DNA of 64,000 nucleotides. Source: Phymorhynchus buccinoides. Its lineage: Eukaryota; Mollusca; Gastropoda; Neogastropoda; Raphitomidae. The stretch covers positions 12,577,826 through 12,641,825 of the forward strand of contig CM065699.1 in NCBI GenBank assembly GCA_017654935.2, given 5' to 3'. The translations under genes were made by a program, and so were the position numbers. Numbering within the stretch: the stretch's first letter is position 1; each line of letters begins with the position of its first letter. A model generated the notes under the pieces. It saw only the letters and a program-made list of their open reading frames with translations, made no database searches and had not been told where the DNA came from. Below are positions 1 to 42,102 of the stretch, piece after piece.

Positions 1-67
1 ACTTTGATGTAGCCTTGGCGTTCTAGCTCATGTCAACTGGTCTGACACAGCCTCATGTCAAGGCGTG
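1..67. repeat. SINE-like family R1 fragment
   Basis: TTTGATGTAGCCTTGGCGTT, then the GTCAACTGGTCTGACACAG end. This is the same end as in the fuller copy at 34838-35157. Confidence 0.7.
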
Positions 68-99
68 CTGGGTTGTTAATATCCACGGGGAGGTCCCTA

Positions 100-800
100 T
101 TCACCTATTCCTATCTCACCTATTCCTATCTCACCTATTCCTCTTTCACCTATTCCTATCTCACCTATTCCTCTTTCACCTATTCCTATCTCACCTATTC
201 CTCTTTCACCTATTCCTATCTCACCTATTCCTCTTTCACCTATTCCTATCTCACCTATACCTATTCCTATCTCACCTATTCCTCTTTCACCTATTCCTAT
301 CTCACCTATTCCTCTTTCACCTATTCCTATCTCACCTATTCCTCTTTCACCTATTCCTATCTCACCTATTCCTCTTTCACCTATTCCTATCTCACCTATT
401 CCTCTTTCACCTATTCCTATCTCACCTATTCCTCTTTCACCTATTCCTATCTCACCTATTCCTCTTTCACCTATTCCTATCTCACCTATTCCTCTTTCAC
501 CTATTCCTATCTCACCTATTCCTCTTTCACCTATTCCTATCTCACCTATTCCTCTTCACCTATTCCTATCTCACCTATTCCTCACCTATTCCTATCTCAC
601 CTATTCCTCTTTCACCTATTCCTATCTCACCTATTCCTCTCACCTATTCCTATCTCACCTATTCCTCTTTCATTCCTATCTCTATTCCTCACACCTATTC
701 CTATCTCACCTATTCCTCTTTCACCTATTCCTATCTCACCTATTCCTCTTTCACCTATTCCTCACCTATTCCTCACCTATTCCTCTTTCACCTACATTAT
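100..800. repeat. 30-bp minisatellite
   Basis: About 23 copies of a 30-bp unit made of two 15-bp halves, CTATTCCTATCTCAC and CTATTCCTCTTTCAC, with more irregular units after 550. Because 30 is a multiple of three, long open frames run through it, but they are repeat products. Confidence 0.95.
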
Positions 801-847
801 CATTGAGGGTCTGTTTCACCTATGGTAACAACATGCTCGTTTCTTTG

Positions 848-977
848 TGTGTGCGTGTGCGTGTGCGTGCGTGTGTGTGTGTGTGTGTGCGTGTGCGTGC
901 GTGCGTGTGCGTGTGTGCGTGTGCGTGCGTGTGCGTGCGTGTGCGTGTGCGTGCGTGCGCGCGCGCGCGTGCGTGTG
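848..977. repeat. GT/GC alternating tract
   Basis: (GTGC/GTGT)n ending in GCGCGCGCGC. Strict purine-pyrimidine alternation makes it a possible Z-DNA former. No gene is nearby in the window. Confidence 0.9.
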
Positions 978-1146
978 ATTAAATCATGCTAAAAAGCAAG
1001 CTCTCGGCGCTTCACAAAACTTTGATGAAAAAATGAAAATGTAATAAACTGACCCCAAACACCCCGATAATTACAGTGTAAATCAAAAATAAAACAGATC
1101 TCATTGGTGAAATCAACGTCAGAAAAATACAAACGGTTTTATTATG

Positions 1147-1487
1147 TTCTTCTTCTTCTTCTTCTTCTTCTTCTTTGATCGCTCAGACAGTTTCCTGTCA
1201 ATTATGAGCGCAGATGCGTCATGCTGCCGTTATGCGCCTCACTAAGAAATAGTTGGGCCCAGCAAGTCCGACTTCAGCTGGAGGAAATCTGTTTGAAAAC
1301 TTCGTGAAAAAAAGGCAGGAGAATGGACCGGTATTTAAGGAAGAAAGATAGTAGATGACAGTAAGCAAAGGGAAAAAAGGCAGAGTCAAAGAGTGACAGA
1401 TTAGAGGAAGTTACAAGCACAGAACTTCCAGAAGGTGGGGGAACGATTTATGCAAAAGACCCCCCGGTGTCCACACGCGGGGTTATT
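1147..1487 (-). repeat. GAA-tailed SINE family R2
   Basis: Starts with (CTT)n, then GCTCAGACAG..GAGCGCAGATGCGTCATGCT, and ends near AGACCCCCCGGTGTCC. On the - strand it reads from a fixed head to a (GAA)n tail. Other copies lie at 3362, 10447, 14788, 26190 and 48980. Confidence 0.8.
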
Positions 1488-1552
1488 ATGTTCATATCGT
1501 AGGCGAAAGAGGACGGACTGCTTCTCCTGTAGAAAAGAAAAGAATAGCTGAG

Positions 1553-1962
1553 TAGGTGAAGCGGGATGGGTAATAGGGCGGCCATCTTGCTCATTATCAT
1601 AGCAAAGCATAGGTGAAACGGGATGGGTAATAGGGCGGCCATCTTGCTCATTATCATAGCAAAGCGTAGGTGAAACGGGATGGGTAATAGGGCGGCCATC
1701 TTGCTCATTATCATAGCAAAGCATAGGTGAAACGGGATGGGTAATAGGGCGGCCATCTTGCCCATTATCATAGCAAAGCGTAGGTGAAACGGGATGGGTA
1801 ATAGGGCGGCCATCTTGCTCATTACCATAACAAAGCGTGGGTGAAACGGGATGGGTCATAGGGCGGCCATCTTGCTCATTATCATAGCAAAGCGTAGGTG
1901 AAACGGGATGGGTCATAGGGCGGCCATCTTGCTCATTACCATAACAAAGCGTGGGTGAAACG
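1553..1962. repeat. 57-bp minisatellite with YY1-like motif
   Basis: Seven units of GAAACGGGATGGGTAATAGG then GCGGCCATCTTGCTCATTAT and CATAGCAAAGCGTAGGT. The 57-bp period keeps - strand frames open. Each unit has GGCGGCCATCTTG, close to a YY1 site. Confidence 0.94.
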
Positions 1963-2225
1963 GGAATAGGTGAATAGGGACGCTCCCGTATCCACACAGA
2001 TGTACAGTGGTAATGCACACTCGTACGTGCATCTACGTAAACACGCAAATATATGCGCGCGCGCACGTAGTCACATATATACGCTTACATGCGCGCACAC
2101 ACATCTCGCACGCGAGCGCGCGCGCGCACACAACACATAGACGTGCAGTAACACACAATAGGCTTACTAACATTCGAGCATGAGCGCACCTAGTACACAA
2201 ACACACGATGAGAGCACGCACGCAC

Positions 2226-2440
<215 letters not shown>

Positions 2441-2625
2441 AATTTTGTTTATTCAGGGTTATAAGATAAGCAAACATTGCTTTTTTACACTCAGCCCTGA
2501 GGCAAAACAAAGGTTAACAAAAAATATGCAAAAAAATGAAGCGCTTGCGTAACAAATACTACTACTACAAAGCATTCAAGAAAAGTAAATATTCAAAAAT
2601 AACATAACACAATACTATATACATC

Positions 2626-2758
<133 letters not shown>

Positions 2759-2932
2759 GTGTGTTCTAAGAACAGCCCAGTAGGCTTATGGCTATCATCA
2801 ATCAATGTTATAAATCAGATAGTCATATTTCAGATACAGTCAGTTTCTATCCCTTTCCATCGACATCTCATTCATATAAGACAGCTGTTTTATAAAGCCT
2901 TTGTATGCAATAATATCTGTATTCTTAAACAA

Positions 2933-3052
2933 TCGGGACTTTCCTGGTGTTGCACTGCCTCCGGGCATTGCCTCCAGGATCGTTCCCACCATCTTTATAT
3001 CTACTAATGTCCCATATGTGTCTGTTTCAGAACGGAGGACGTTAAACAGATT
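2933..3052. repeat. Interspersed family R3
   Basis: CGGGACTTTCCTGGTGTTGC..GGAGGACGTTAAACAG, ~115 bp. Also at 31876, 37619 (reverse), 42345 (partial) and 62519. Confidence 0.85.
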
Positions 3053-3361
3053 TTTCTTCAAAGCCTTTGTGCGATGTAACTCCTTAATAATGGACTAGTG
3101 TAACCCAAGTTAGTCTCCTGTCTGGTTTTGGACCATCCTGAGAGCCTTCAAATGATCACGTGCATTCAAGTAATTTGAAATTGAGATATCTTTCTCAGCG
3201 AAGATTTGTTCTATGTCAGTGCTATCTCCTTCTTCTGCGTTCCCAGGCCATATGGCCATAATGGGTAAGGTCCGTATGTGTCCGGTTTTCAGTTTTCACT
3301 GGTCTCCCCGCTGCGTACAGCCGACACATTCCGATTTCGGAGGTGCTCAAACTATTTGTAA

Positions 3362-3545
3362 GATTTTTTTTAAATGCAGGAGAATGGGCCAATAAGTCAG
3401 AAAGATAGTAGATGATAGAAAGCAAAGGGGAAAAGGCAGAGTCAAAGAGAGTGGCAGATTAGAGGAAGTTACAAGCACAGAACTTCCAGAAGGTGAGGGA
3501 ACGATTTGTACGAAAGACCCCCCGGTATCCCCACGGGGAGAGACT
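3362..3545 (-). repeat. SINE R2, partial
   Basis: GCAGGAGAATGGGCCAATAA..CAGAACTTCCAGAAGGTGAG..GACCCCCCGGTATCCCCACG. It lacks the GAA tail end. A R8 fragment (ACATTCCGATTTCGGAG at 3327) adjoins. Confidence 0.75.
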
Positions 3546-3746
3546 CGTGGAGGGGGCGGGGTCGTCCATCTCCCCCTATGGAGGCACGAGGCATCCACCC
3601 ACTGCCCCTCAGTGCTGTCTATTAACTACATTTGTGAAATTTCCGAAGTGCGTGATGTGTACAGGAAGGGCCCATGGCTCATTCTGGGGGCATCATGGCG
3701 GCTGGACTGGGCAAAGGGAGAATACCATGGTTTCATCGTGACGTCA

Positions 3747-4099
<353 letters not shown>

Positions 4100-4364
4100 T
4101 TTAACGTTCTTCCACTAAAGGTGCTTCAAGGGGCTTTGTCCTCTGACACATGCTTTTTAGGTTTTTTTTCACGATTCCTCATTCCCATGCCTGAAGATAT
4201 GAATGGTGCTAAAGATGTTAAACACTTTGAGAGTTCAGACACAAGCCCTTCAAATGTCAGTATGTCGAGTGGCAAGACACATATGTGTAAGGCGATCTTG
4301 TATTTTACAATCCCCCCCTCTCTCCTCTCCCTTCAAAGTTTTGCATGGAATGTTTTTTATGAGG

Positions 4365-4480
4365 AGCAACATTCTGCCATTCTCGAGAAAGGGGTAGGGT
4401 TAGGAACTGCCTAGGGTTATTTTCAAAAAGCTGAAAGAAGCGGACTTTCTGATCGAGGGTCGTAAACGTGAAGGGAGTGT
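4365..4480. repeat. Interspersed family R4
   Basis: AACATTCTGCCATTCTCGAG..GGTAGGGTTAGGA..CTGAAAGAAGCGGAC. Its second copy is at 17485-17600, adjoining a R1 copy. Confidence 0.75.
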
Positions 4481-4798
4481 CTAAAGTACAAGATTGCAGT
4501 CCCAACGAGTTCGACAATAGAACAGATGGTGTTGGTGTTTGCTTAATATAATGTATGAACAGATTTTAAAAAACAACAACAAAACAGTTCGACAATAGGT
4601 GTACATGACAATACATAATGTTGGAGATAGCTACCGTTTTTATCTTTATTTCTAAAACATGATGTTGCTGCTAAGTATAGTAATTAGTATGTGCCTGAAT
4701 AATTTCTGTATTTATTTCCCCGCAAATGTTTTGTGATGCCTTTGTAAAGTGTGATGAGCCCACTATGGGGTGTCGTGCTATATATGTATTCATCATCA

Positions 4799-4991
<193 letters not shown>

Positions 4992-5147
4992 ACGACTTCT
5001 GGAAGAGCGTTTACATGGCTCGCTGTCTTGTTTAATAAACCAATGATGATGAGATTTACGTCCTATTGGCATGAGCCCTTAAGGACAAAGGTCCTGAAGA
5101 CTGGGTCTTCCCGGGGATGCTGAACCATGTCCATTTCTGCTGTTCAG

Positions 5148-33645
<28,498 letters not shown>

Positions 33646-34440
33646 GACTATGATGTTAGATCACAGTGACGGCGATTTTTCGGGTGTTACGGTCTTAATG
33701 CTCGTTAACATTTTCAATCTTTCCCCATGGGAACACATTCATACGCAAGTGGTTGTATAACTGGCATGTCACTGTATTGCCATGGGGAAAGAGTGAAATT
33801 TTTTTAACGTGTATTGATACCTTTACTAACCACTGTCTTTGACACGATATTGCGATTGCCCTGTAATAGTCCCTCAAGGAAGTCTTTACGTGTCATAGAA
33901 CTTGCAATGATTACGTAGCGTTAGTTCTTGAAATAAGCGGATGGGATTGCGGATGAGTTTCCGCTTCACTTATTTCTTATGGGAACTAAATGGGGTTTCC
34001 GTATGGAACTTGCGGGTTGCGGATCTAATGTGCACACGCCCTTAGCCTTAGTTTGATGATTAAGACTCAGACGTTTTGTTTATGATTACATTTTTCTGTG
34101 GATAGTTAAGAACAGATGAAGCTTTCCATATCACATATTCCTCTAGACAACTAAAATATTTCAGGTTGTACTGTTAACTATTTTTCTAGATATTTTAGAT
34201 CATTTTCCCATCATATATGTCTTTAGATAGTTGCACCTATATGAGCCTCCTCATCAAACCATTCCTTTAGATAATTGCAAATGTTTGAGGCTTCCTCGTT
34301 ATCCATCCCCCTGGAGGGTAAGTGGAAATCATTTGAATGTTTTCCCTTCAGCCAGTCTTCTAAACACCCGATAATTGTTCGTGTTTTCCTACAAACTATT
34401 CCTTTATTAGGCCTATAATTATATGAAATACAGGGCAGGG
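33646..34440. other. CLC 3' flank / probable 3' UTR
   Basis: Non-coding AT-rich sequence after the TGA. It holds one hairpin (33712-33803: TCTTTCCCCATGG..CCATGGGGAAAGA). No AATAAA is seen. Repeated CATTTCTTTAGA-like phrases between 34130 and 34300 are weak. Confidence 0.55.
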
Positions 34441-34464
34441 CATTTGCTCATCGATACGTTTGTA

Positions 34465-34678
34465 GGGGAAGACGGGGTAAAAAGCGCATGGGCGGGTAAG
34501 AAGCCCACCCCAATTATCTCATGAAATGAAGCAAATTTCAGTCTCATTTTGCCCATGAGACGAGCGTTAATGTCTAGCATTCGTCTCATGGGCAAATTTG
34601 ACTGAAATTTTCTTTATTTCATGAGATAATTGGGGTGGGCTTCTTACCCGCCCATGCGCTTTTTACCCCGTCTTCCCC
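34465..34678. mobile_element. Palindromic MITE P1, copy 2
   Basis: 214 bp, near-identical to the copy at 16160 and flanked by TA/TA. Confidence 0.92.
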
Positions 34679-34837
34679 TATGTGATTTCAAAATGTTTTG
34701 GGTATCCTCAGCAAATATTCTGGAACATTCCTCTGAAATCTGGAAACGTTTGAAGTTTGCCATGTGATCGTTCCCATGAACAGTTAAACTTTTGGGGGGT
34801 TCCTGGCTAGCCCTATCTGTAGAAAATTAAAATATTC

Positions 34838-35157
34838 GGGTTGTTGTTGTTGTTGTCGTACCCTGGCTTTAAGACTCCAGGGATCATCCCAACAGGCGAA
34901 TCACTTGAACACTATGGTGCAAATGCACCAACTAGGGATGAGAACATTACGTGTGTGACCGTTTTTGATTACCCCGCCGCGTGAGCAGCCACACTCCGAC
35001 TTCGGAGGATTTTGGATGCTGATGATGTTATGCTAGGTGCTTGTCATGACTGAAGACAATCCCCGCATAACTATGCAGAGCATAACAACATTTTGATGTA
35101 GCCTTGGTGTTCTAGCCTATGTCAATTGGTCTGATACAGCCTTAAGCCAAGGCGAAT
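34838..35157 (-). repeat. SINE-like family R1, fullest copy
   Basis: (GTT)n GTCGTACCCTGGCTTTAAGA..AACATTACGTGTGTGACCGT..CACTCCGACTTCGGAGGA..ATAACAACATTTTGATGTAG..CAATTGGTCTGATACAGCC. Confidence 0.82.
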
Positions 35158-35209
35158 GTTCGGGTTTCCTCATGAATTATACCTGTGAAAATTGAATGAT
35201 TTCTTGATT

Positions 35210-36073
35210 AGCCATTCTTGCGAAAACAGGAAATATTTGGGGTTTCCTTTTCAACCATTTCTATGAAAACAGGAAATATTTGGGGTTTCCTTTTCAACCA
35301 TTTCTATGAAAACAGGAAATATTTGGGGTTTCCTTTTCAACCATTTCTATGAAAACTGAAAATATTTGGGGTTTCCTTTTCAACCATTTCTATGAAAACT
35401 GAAAATATTTGGGGTTTCCTTTTCAACCATTTCTATGAAAACAGGAAATATTTGGGGTTTCCTTTTCAACCATTTCTATGAAAACAGGAAATATTTGGGG
35501 TTTCCTTTTCAACCATTTCTATGAAAACTGAAAATATTTGGGGTTTCCTTTTCAACCATTTCTATGAAAACTGAAAATATTTGGGGTTTCCTTTTCAACC
35601 ATTTCTATGAAAACTGAAAATATTTGGGGTTTCCTTTTCAACCATTTCTATGAAAACAGGAAATATTTGGGGTTTCCTTTTCAACCATTTCTATGAAAAC
35701 TGAAAATATTTGGGGTTTCCTTTTCAACCATTTCTATGAAAACTGAAAATATTTGGGGTTTCCTTTACAACCATTTCTATGAAAACTGAAAATATTTGGG
35801 GTTTCCTTTTCAACCATTTCTATGAAAACTGAAAATATTTGGGGTTTCCTTTTCAACCATTTCTATGAAAACTGAAAATATTTGGGGTTTCCTTTTCAAC
35901 CATTTCTATGAAAACTGAAAATATTTGGGGTTTCCTTTTCAACCATTTCTATGAAAACAGGAAATATTTGGGGTTTCCTTTTCAACCATTTCTATGAAAA
36001 CTGAAAATATTTGGGGTTTCTTAGTAACCATTTCTATGAAAACTGAAAATATTTGGGGTTTCTTAGTAACCAT
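35210..36073. repeat. 43-bp minisatellite, ~20 copies
   Basis: Unit GAAAACAGGAAATATTTGGG, then GTTTCCTTTTCAACCATTTC, TAT. Two variants alternate irregularly (AACAGGAAAT and AACTGAAAAT). The last two units have TTCTTAGTAACC. Confidence 0.96.
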
Positions 36074-36243
36074 TAGGCCTCCTTTAACAACTGAAAAGTT
36101 TGGGCTTGCTCCATCAGTTATTCTTTGAGATTAATTAAAATGGTTAAGTTTCCACACCAACAATATGTCAACAATTTTTTTGCAAGATACAGAGTGTTTC
36201 AGGTTTTATGTTAACTCTAAATCGAGACGCGTGTCTGAAAATA

Positions 36244-37096
<853 letters not shown>

Positions 37097-37295
37097 TTTC
37101 TTTTCTTTCTTTCTGTTTAAAAAAAAATGACCTGTAGTATTGATAGACCTTTTTTATGCTTGTAGTTCCAATCTGCTCCTTTGATTTGAGGGCCCGTTGT
37201 TGAGGCCTGATGTGATGACTCAACTTATGCACAACTCACTGTGTGCCTGCTGGATGATATGTTATGGCTGCACGTGCTACGTACATACAGTCATA

Positions 37296-37513
37296 GGGGT
37301 AAGACGGGGTAAAAAAAGCCCATGCGCGGGTAAGAAGCCCATGCCAATTATCTCATGAAATGAAGCCAATTTCAGTCAAATTTTGCCCATGATACGAGTG
37401 TTAATGTTTAGCGTTCGTCTCATGGGCAAAATGTGACTGAAAGTTGCTTCATTTCATGAGATAATTGGCATGGGCTTCTTACCCGCCCATGGGCTTTTTA
37501 CCCCGTCTTACCC
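37296..37513. mobile_element. Palindromic MITE P1, copy 3 (diverged)
   Basis: GGGGTAAGACGGGGTAAAAA..CCCCGTCTTACCC. Ends read GTAAGAC rather than GAAGAC, and the arms say ATGCCAATTATCTC. It is an older or different subfamily. Confidence 0.88.
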
Positions 37514-37618
37514 TATGCATTGTCTTCAGGGAATTATGTATGTTTCCTCGATTTGTGATTTGAACAATACACCAGCTGTGTGAGTCAAAGAGATATAGAA
37601 TGAATGAAACTCATTTTA

Positions 37619-37732
37619 ACGTCCTCCGGTCTGGAACAGACACATAGTGGGACATTAGTAGACATAAAGACGGTGGGAACGATCCTGGAGGCAATGCCCG
37701 GAGGCAGTGCAACTCCAGGAAAGTCCCGAATT
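37619..37732 (-). repeat. Interspersed family R3
   Basis: ACGTCCTCCGGTCTGGAACA..GGCAATGCCCGGAGGCAGTG..GAAAGTCCCGA. Confidence 0.85.
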
Positions 37733-38059
37733 TGTAACGATACATATGTATTAAAGCTAAAAGAGAGAGATAGAGAAAGAGGGGGAGAAAGATAGAGAGA
37801 CAGATGGAAGGGGGGTGGGAGAGGGGGTGGTATTGATGTTGAAAATAAACATGTTTGGATTTGTTTTGGTCAGATACTATCTTGACAATAGGGTAATCTC
37901 AGCTAAAAGATTAACAGTGTTTATTGAGTGTTGTTAATTTTAATCGTTGGAAACTTAGATATTAGAAGTAATAAACATAGCACTTATATGACTTACGAAA
38001 GCGAAACAAGCGAACCGTTTTGTTTTTAACTTGAAGATTTGTCATGCTTTTTTGAAACC

Positions 38060-38262
38060 ATAGCGCCAAGACACCAAATCACCAACCGCGCGCCACACTT
38101 TCTGCTCCAGTGACTTTGACATTTAACCAATGACCTTCGTGTTCGGACTTGACCTAGATATCCTAACTACCTATCCACATGCAGCATTTGAGGGTCCTCT
38201 GTCCCTCCGTTCAAAAGTGATTGTGTTCAGGAACAAATCGACAAACACCACTGAAAACATTA
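38060..38262 (+). repeat. Single relative of the 146-bp DR1 repeat
   Basis: GCGCGCCACACTTTCTGCTC, AGTGACTTTGACATTTAACC, GACTTGACCTAGATATCC. The receptor-like motif is decayed here. Confidence 0.75.
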
Positions 38263-38620
38263 TTAGCATCGCTTCGCGGCTGGTGATTAGAATATAGAAG
38301 TTAAGTTTATTTTCTTTTATTTCATGTCTGTAAAAAAAAAGAAGGCAAGTCGGGTCTGTCTCCCTACGGCTGTTTCCCCATGCATTGCTAGGCGATGGTG
38401 CCGAACATAACTTTGGTGGAGGGAGTTAATTAACAGAGTTTCTTCCCCTTATTCATTTCAACTAATCTTGTGTTTGCTGAAGGCAGCGATTATACATGTA
38501 CTACGATTGTTTGAATCAGTGTTGTATGAAAAATGAAGTCACAAATGCATTACTTGACTCTTGTTCAACATTTTGTTTTTCGGTCTCAACATTTGGACAG
38601 CTGCTGTGTTTCCATTCTGT

Positions 38621-38664
38621 GCGTGTGTGTGTGTGTGTGTGTGTTTCCGCGCGCGCGCGCGCGC

Positions 38665-38755
<91 letters not shown>
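38621..38755. repeat. GT / (GC)15 / GT tract
   Basis: (GT)n, TTTCC, about 15 GC units, then about 38 GT units. A strong Z-DNA candidate. Confidence 0.95.
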
Positions 38756-38756
<1 letters not shown>

Positions 38757-38789
38757 AGGAATACAAACTGAGTTTGAATGCTAACTCAT

Positions 38790-39250
38790 AAAGATGCGTA
38801 GGCCTACTGAGTTTAGGTGTTGCTATTTGTATGATGGAAGCTGAGTTTGATAAGGAAGTGTTGATATTTAGTCGTATGGATGCTAACATGTAAAGATGCA
38901 TACTGAGCCTAGATGCTGACTTTTTTTAAATGATGGAAGCTGAGTTTAATAAGGAAGTGTTGATACTTAGTCGTATGGATGCTAACATGTAAAGATACAT
39001 ACTGAATTTAGATGCTGACGTTGTTTTTATGATGGAAGCTGAGCTTAGTGAAGTGTTGATACTTAGTCGATTGGATGCTAACATGTAAAGATGCATACTG
39101 AGTTTAGATGCAAACATGTTATGATGGAAGCTGAGCCTAATAAGGAAGTGTTGATACTTAGTCGCACGGATACTAACATGTAAAGATGCATAATGAGCTT
39201 AGATGCTGATATTTTATGATGGAAACCTGAGTTTAATAAGAATACTTATT
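38790..39250. repeat. ~120-bp tandem repeat, 4-5 copies
   Basis: GATGGAAGCTGAGTTTAATA, AGGAAGTGTTGATACTTAGT, CGTATGGATGCTAACATGTA, AAGATGCATACTGAG, with indels between units. Confidence 0.9.
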
Positions 39251-39868
39251 ATGCTTCATACTTAGTTGCGTGGTTCTTTAAATATTATAACTGGTGCTAT
39301 TCTAAGTAGAACTAGCAAAGGTCATAGTTCATCATTCGTGGAGGTCAATGATTATGCTGTAGAACAACACTTGTTGTTGTTCTTGTTGTTGTGTCTGTGT
39401 GCGTGTGTGCATGCACACGCACGCGTGTATGTGAAGACGAAGGTAGGCAATTCCATTGCCATCCCCGTATTACTGATGTAGCATATTCTGACTATGACTG
39501 GGGTCCGCCGCGTATGAATATGAAAACCTCGTGGCTAAAGTGCCTCTTTCAGCATTGAATTTTGGAAGGATGTGGCGATGACCTTGTTTCTATGGTTATG
39601 CTCGCAGGGCTGCCTACCATCCCTCATAAGGGGTATTTGTCCCTGGAAACAGTCAAAAATGGCACCCTCTCCCTGGAATCCATTTTTCTGTCTGGTGTCC
39701 CTGGAAACTTGAGTAGAATTAAACAAATTTGCAGAGTAGTCACTTGTCTTCTTAGCTAACCTTACTATTGAACACAAGAACACTCCAAAACAACAGGCAC
39801 TGTTGAAGTATTCTGAACAGACATATTGGTCATAGGTTACTGAACACCAAAGATCTTGAATATTGCTA

Positions 39869-40083
39869 GGGGAAGACGGGGTAAAAAGCGCATGGGCGGG
39901 TAAGAAGCCCACCCCAATTATCTCATGAAATGAAGCAAATTTCAGTCTCATTTTGCCCATGAGACGAGCGTTAATGTCTAGCATTCATCTCATGGGGCAA
40001 ATTTGACTGAAAGTTTCTTTATTTCATGAGATAATTGGGGTGGGCTTCTTACCCGCCCATGCGCTTTTTACCCCGTCTTCCCC
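39869..40083. mobile_element. Palindromic MITE P1, copy 4
   Basis: 215 bp, TA-flanked. Shares the diagnostic ATTCATCTCATGGGGC with copy 5, which is in the opposite orientation. Confidence 0.92.
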
Positions 40084-40604
40084 TATATTAGCTTTATGTG
40101 AAAATTGCAATGTCAAATGTTTTTAACATGCTGTATGCTCCAAAAATGAATGTTCACAACGATAACCGGTATATGTTCATTTATTCCTTTATTCTCTGCT
40201 TTCCTTGTGTTTTTGAATTTTTGCGCTTCTCTGGCGATGAAAATGATAACATTATTGTGTTTAGATTGCATTAAAGGTAAGAAAGTTGGAACTAAAGACA
40301 TGATTGTTCATTGTTTTCTAGTAACAGTAAAATGTGTGGAGAATGGTAAAGAAAGTTAGAAAAGACAAAACATTGTTAACAGTCCTCCCCACCCACCCTA
40401 GAATTGACTCACGACGAATACTGTAACATGTTACAATATTGATTTATCTTACTCAGTTGACTGGCATGGTTATTATCGTTATTTCTGCTGAACAACACGG
40501 TCATTTGAACCTTGAAACAACCCATCTACTTCTTTGTTCATGACAATGGTATTGGTTCAATATTTTATACTCTTTCTTTTACTCATGCTGTTCTTTAATG
40601 AATA

Positions 40605-40819
40605 GGGGAAGACGGGGTAAAAAGCGCATGGGCGGGTAAGAAGCCCACCCCAATTATCTCATGAAATAAAGAAACTTTCAGTCAAATTTGCCCCATGAGA
40701 TGAATGCTAGACATTAACGCTCGTCTCATGGGCAAAATGAGACTGAAATTTGCTTCATTTCATGAGATAATTGGGGTGGGCTTCTTACCCGCCCATGCGC
40801 TTTTTACCCCGTCTTCCCC
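40605..40819. mobile_element. Palindromic MITE P1, copy 5 (inverted twin of copy 4)
   Basis: 215 bp, TA-flanked. Its GCCCCATGAGATGAATGC is the reverse complement of the copy 4 variant, so it is the same sequence in opposite orientation 521 bp away. Confidence 0.92.
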
Positions 40820-40821
40820 TA

Positions 40822-42095
40822 AGTGAATGTTTCCTTTTTCAATTAATACTTATCTTCAAATACATTCCAAATGTATTCAAGCTTTTCCCACCAACCACAA
40901 GAAAAAATCCATAGAACTTACGTAACTATATTCCACAAATATTCTATGTGTGCAGTCGTATTGTTTTTCTTTCTTTAACTTATTTAGTATAGGCTTATTG
41001 TGTATAATAATTATATAACAGGGACATTTTGGGATTCTTTGTATATTTAGCCATTTTACCTGTGTTGCTGTCAAAGCCTTTTCATGCACAATTTGGGAAT
41101 GTTGTTGTTTAAAAAGTAAACATCGAATTGAGATATCATGCAAAATCGCTGGACGCATTTGATATGCTATTATGGCTGATAATGGGTTGATGATAATGTG
41201 ATTGATTTGAATGAAGCGAATAGGGATGTAATCTTTAATTTTTATTTGAATGAACGAATAAGGGTGTGATTTTGGGTTGTTGTTATTTTATTTTATTAAT
41301 GAAGCAAAGCACGTAGCGAGTGATTGTTAATTTTGTTTTGAATGAAGCGAACCGTCATGTGATTTTAATTTTGAAAAGGTCAACAAAATGCAATTTTTTT
41401 AAAATGAAATTCAAAAATAAAACAAGTTTAAGAATGGTTCAGTCTGCAAGAGTGTGTTATCCGTAATTAAGTCTGTGATCACAATAAATTGTTATAATAA
41501 AGGAAAACAGTGCTTGACTTCATCAAGTTCTTTCAACGGTATTATTTGCTGTGGTATGCATGGTTGTTTCTTTACAATCATAAATGATTATGGTACTGAT
41601 TCTCATGCTGAAAAGTTGTATATATCCATATACTCACTCCAAACCAAAGCAATCGTTTCTCGGCTATTTGATTAAAATCAAATTATACTGACAAAAACTA
41701 GAAAGTACTTGAATGATGCAAATCTCACTTCGAGCGATGCATTGCGAACTGATGAGATCTTCACAGATCGAAACAGCTGTCTTTGCATAAGGAACTGTCC
41801 CTCCCCCATTGGGAGAAAAAGTAAATCAGCACTTTTTTTTCTTCTCCAGAACACGGAACATTTCATAAAGTTAAACTGGTTTTGCTTCTGAGGTTCACAG
41901 ATACAGACATTGGACACAGAAAAGTTTGATTACAGCAAATTATTCGAGCGATAAGTCAGTTTTAGTGGGGTGTTTTTTTCTGATCGTGCATCGTGTTAAT
42001 ATATCCGTGTCTATTTGAATGTCAGACTAGAGGGACCGCCACACTGCATACGACTCAATCCAACTGCGATCCAACTGTGACATTTGTCAGGCATG
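40822..42095. other. Intergenic stretch without recognised content
   Basis: AT-rich. Loosely repeated 'TTTGAATGAAGCGAA' phrases at 41205-41350 suggest a decayed ~65-bp tandem repeat. No exon or transposon end recognised. Confidence 0.55.
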
Positions 42096-42102
42096 ATTCT
42101 CG

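Noticed and set aside
30..828. Two long open frames rich in HLFLS / TYSYL repeats
   Set aside because: They are the 30-bp minisatellite read in different frames; the period is a multiple of three and no family is recognisable.
39535..39984. Frame containing LDINARLMGKMRLKFASF, also near 16 kb
   Set aside because: It is the inside of the palindromic MITE P1; the recurrence comes from the repeat, not from a gene family.
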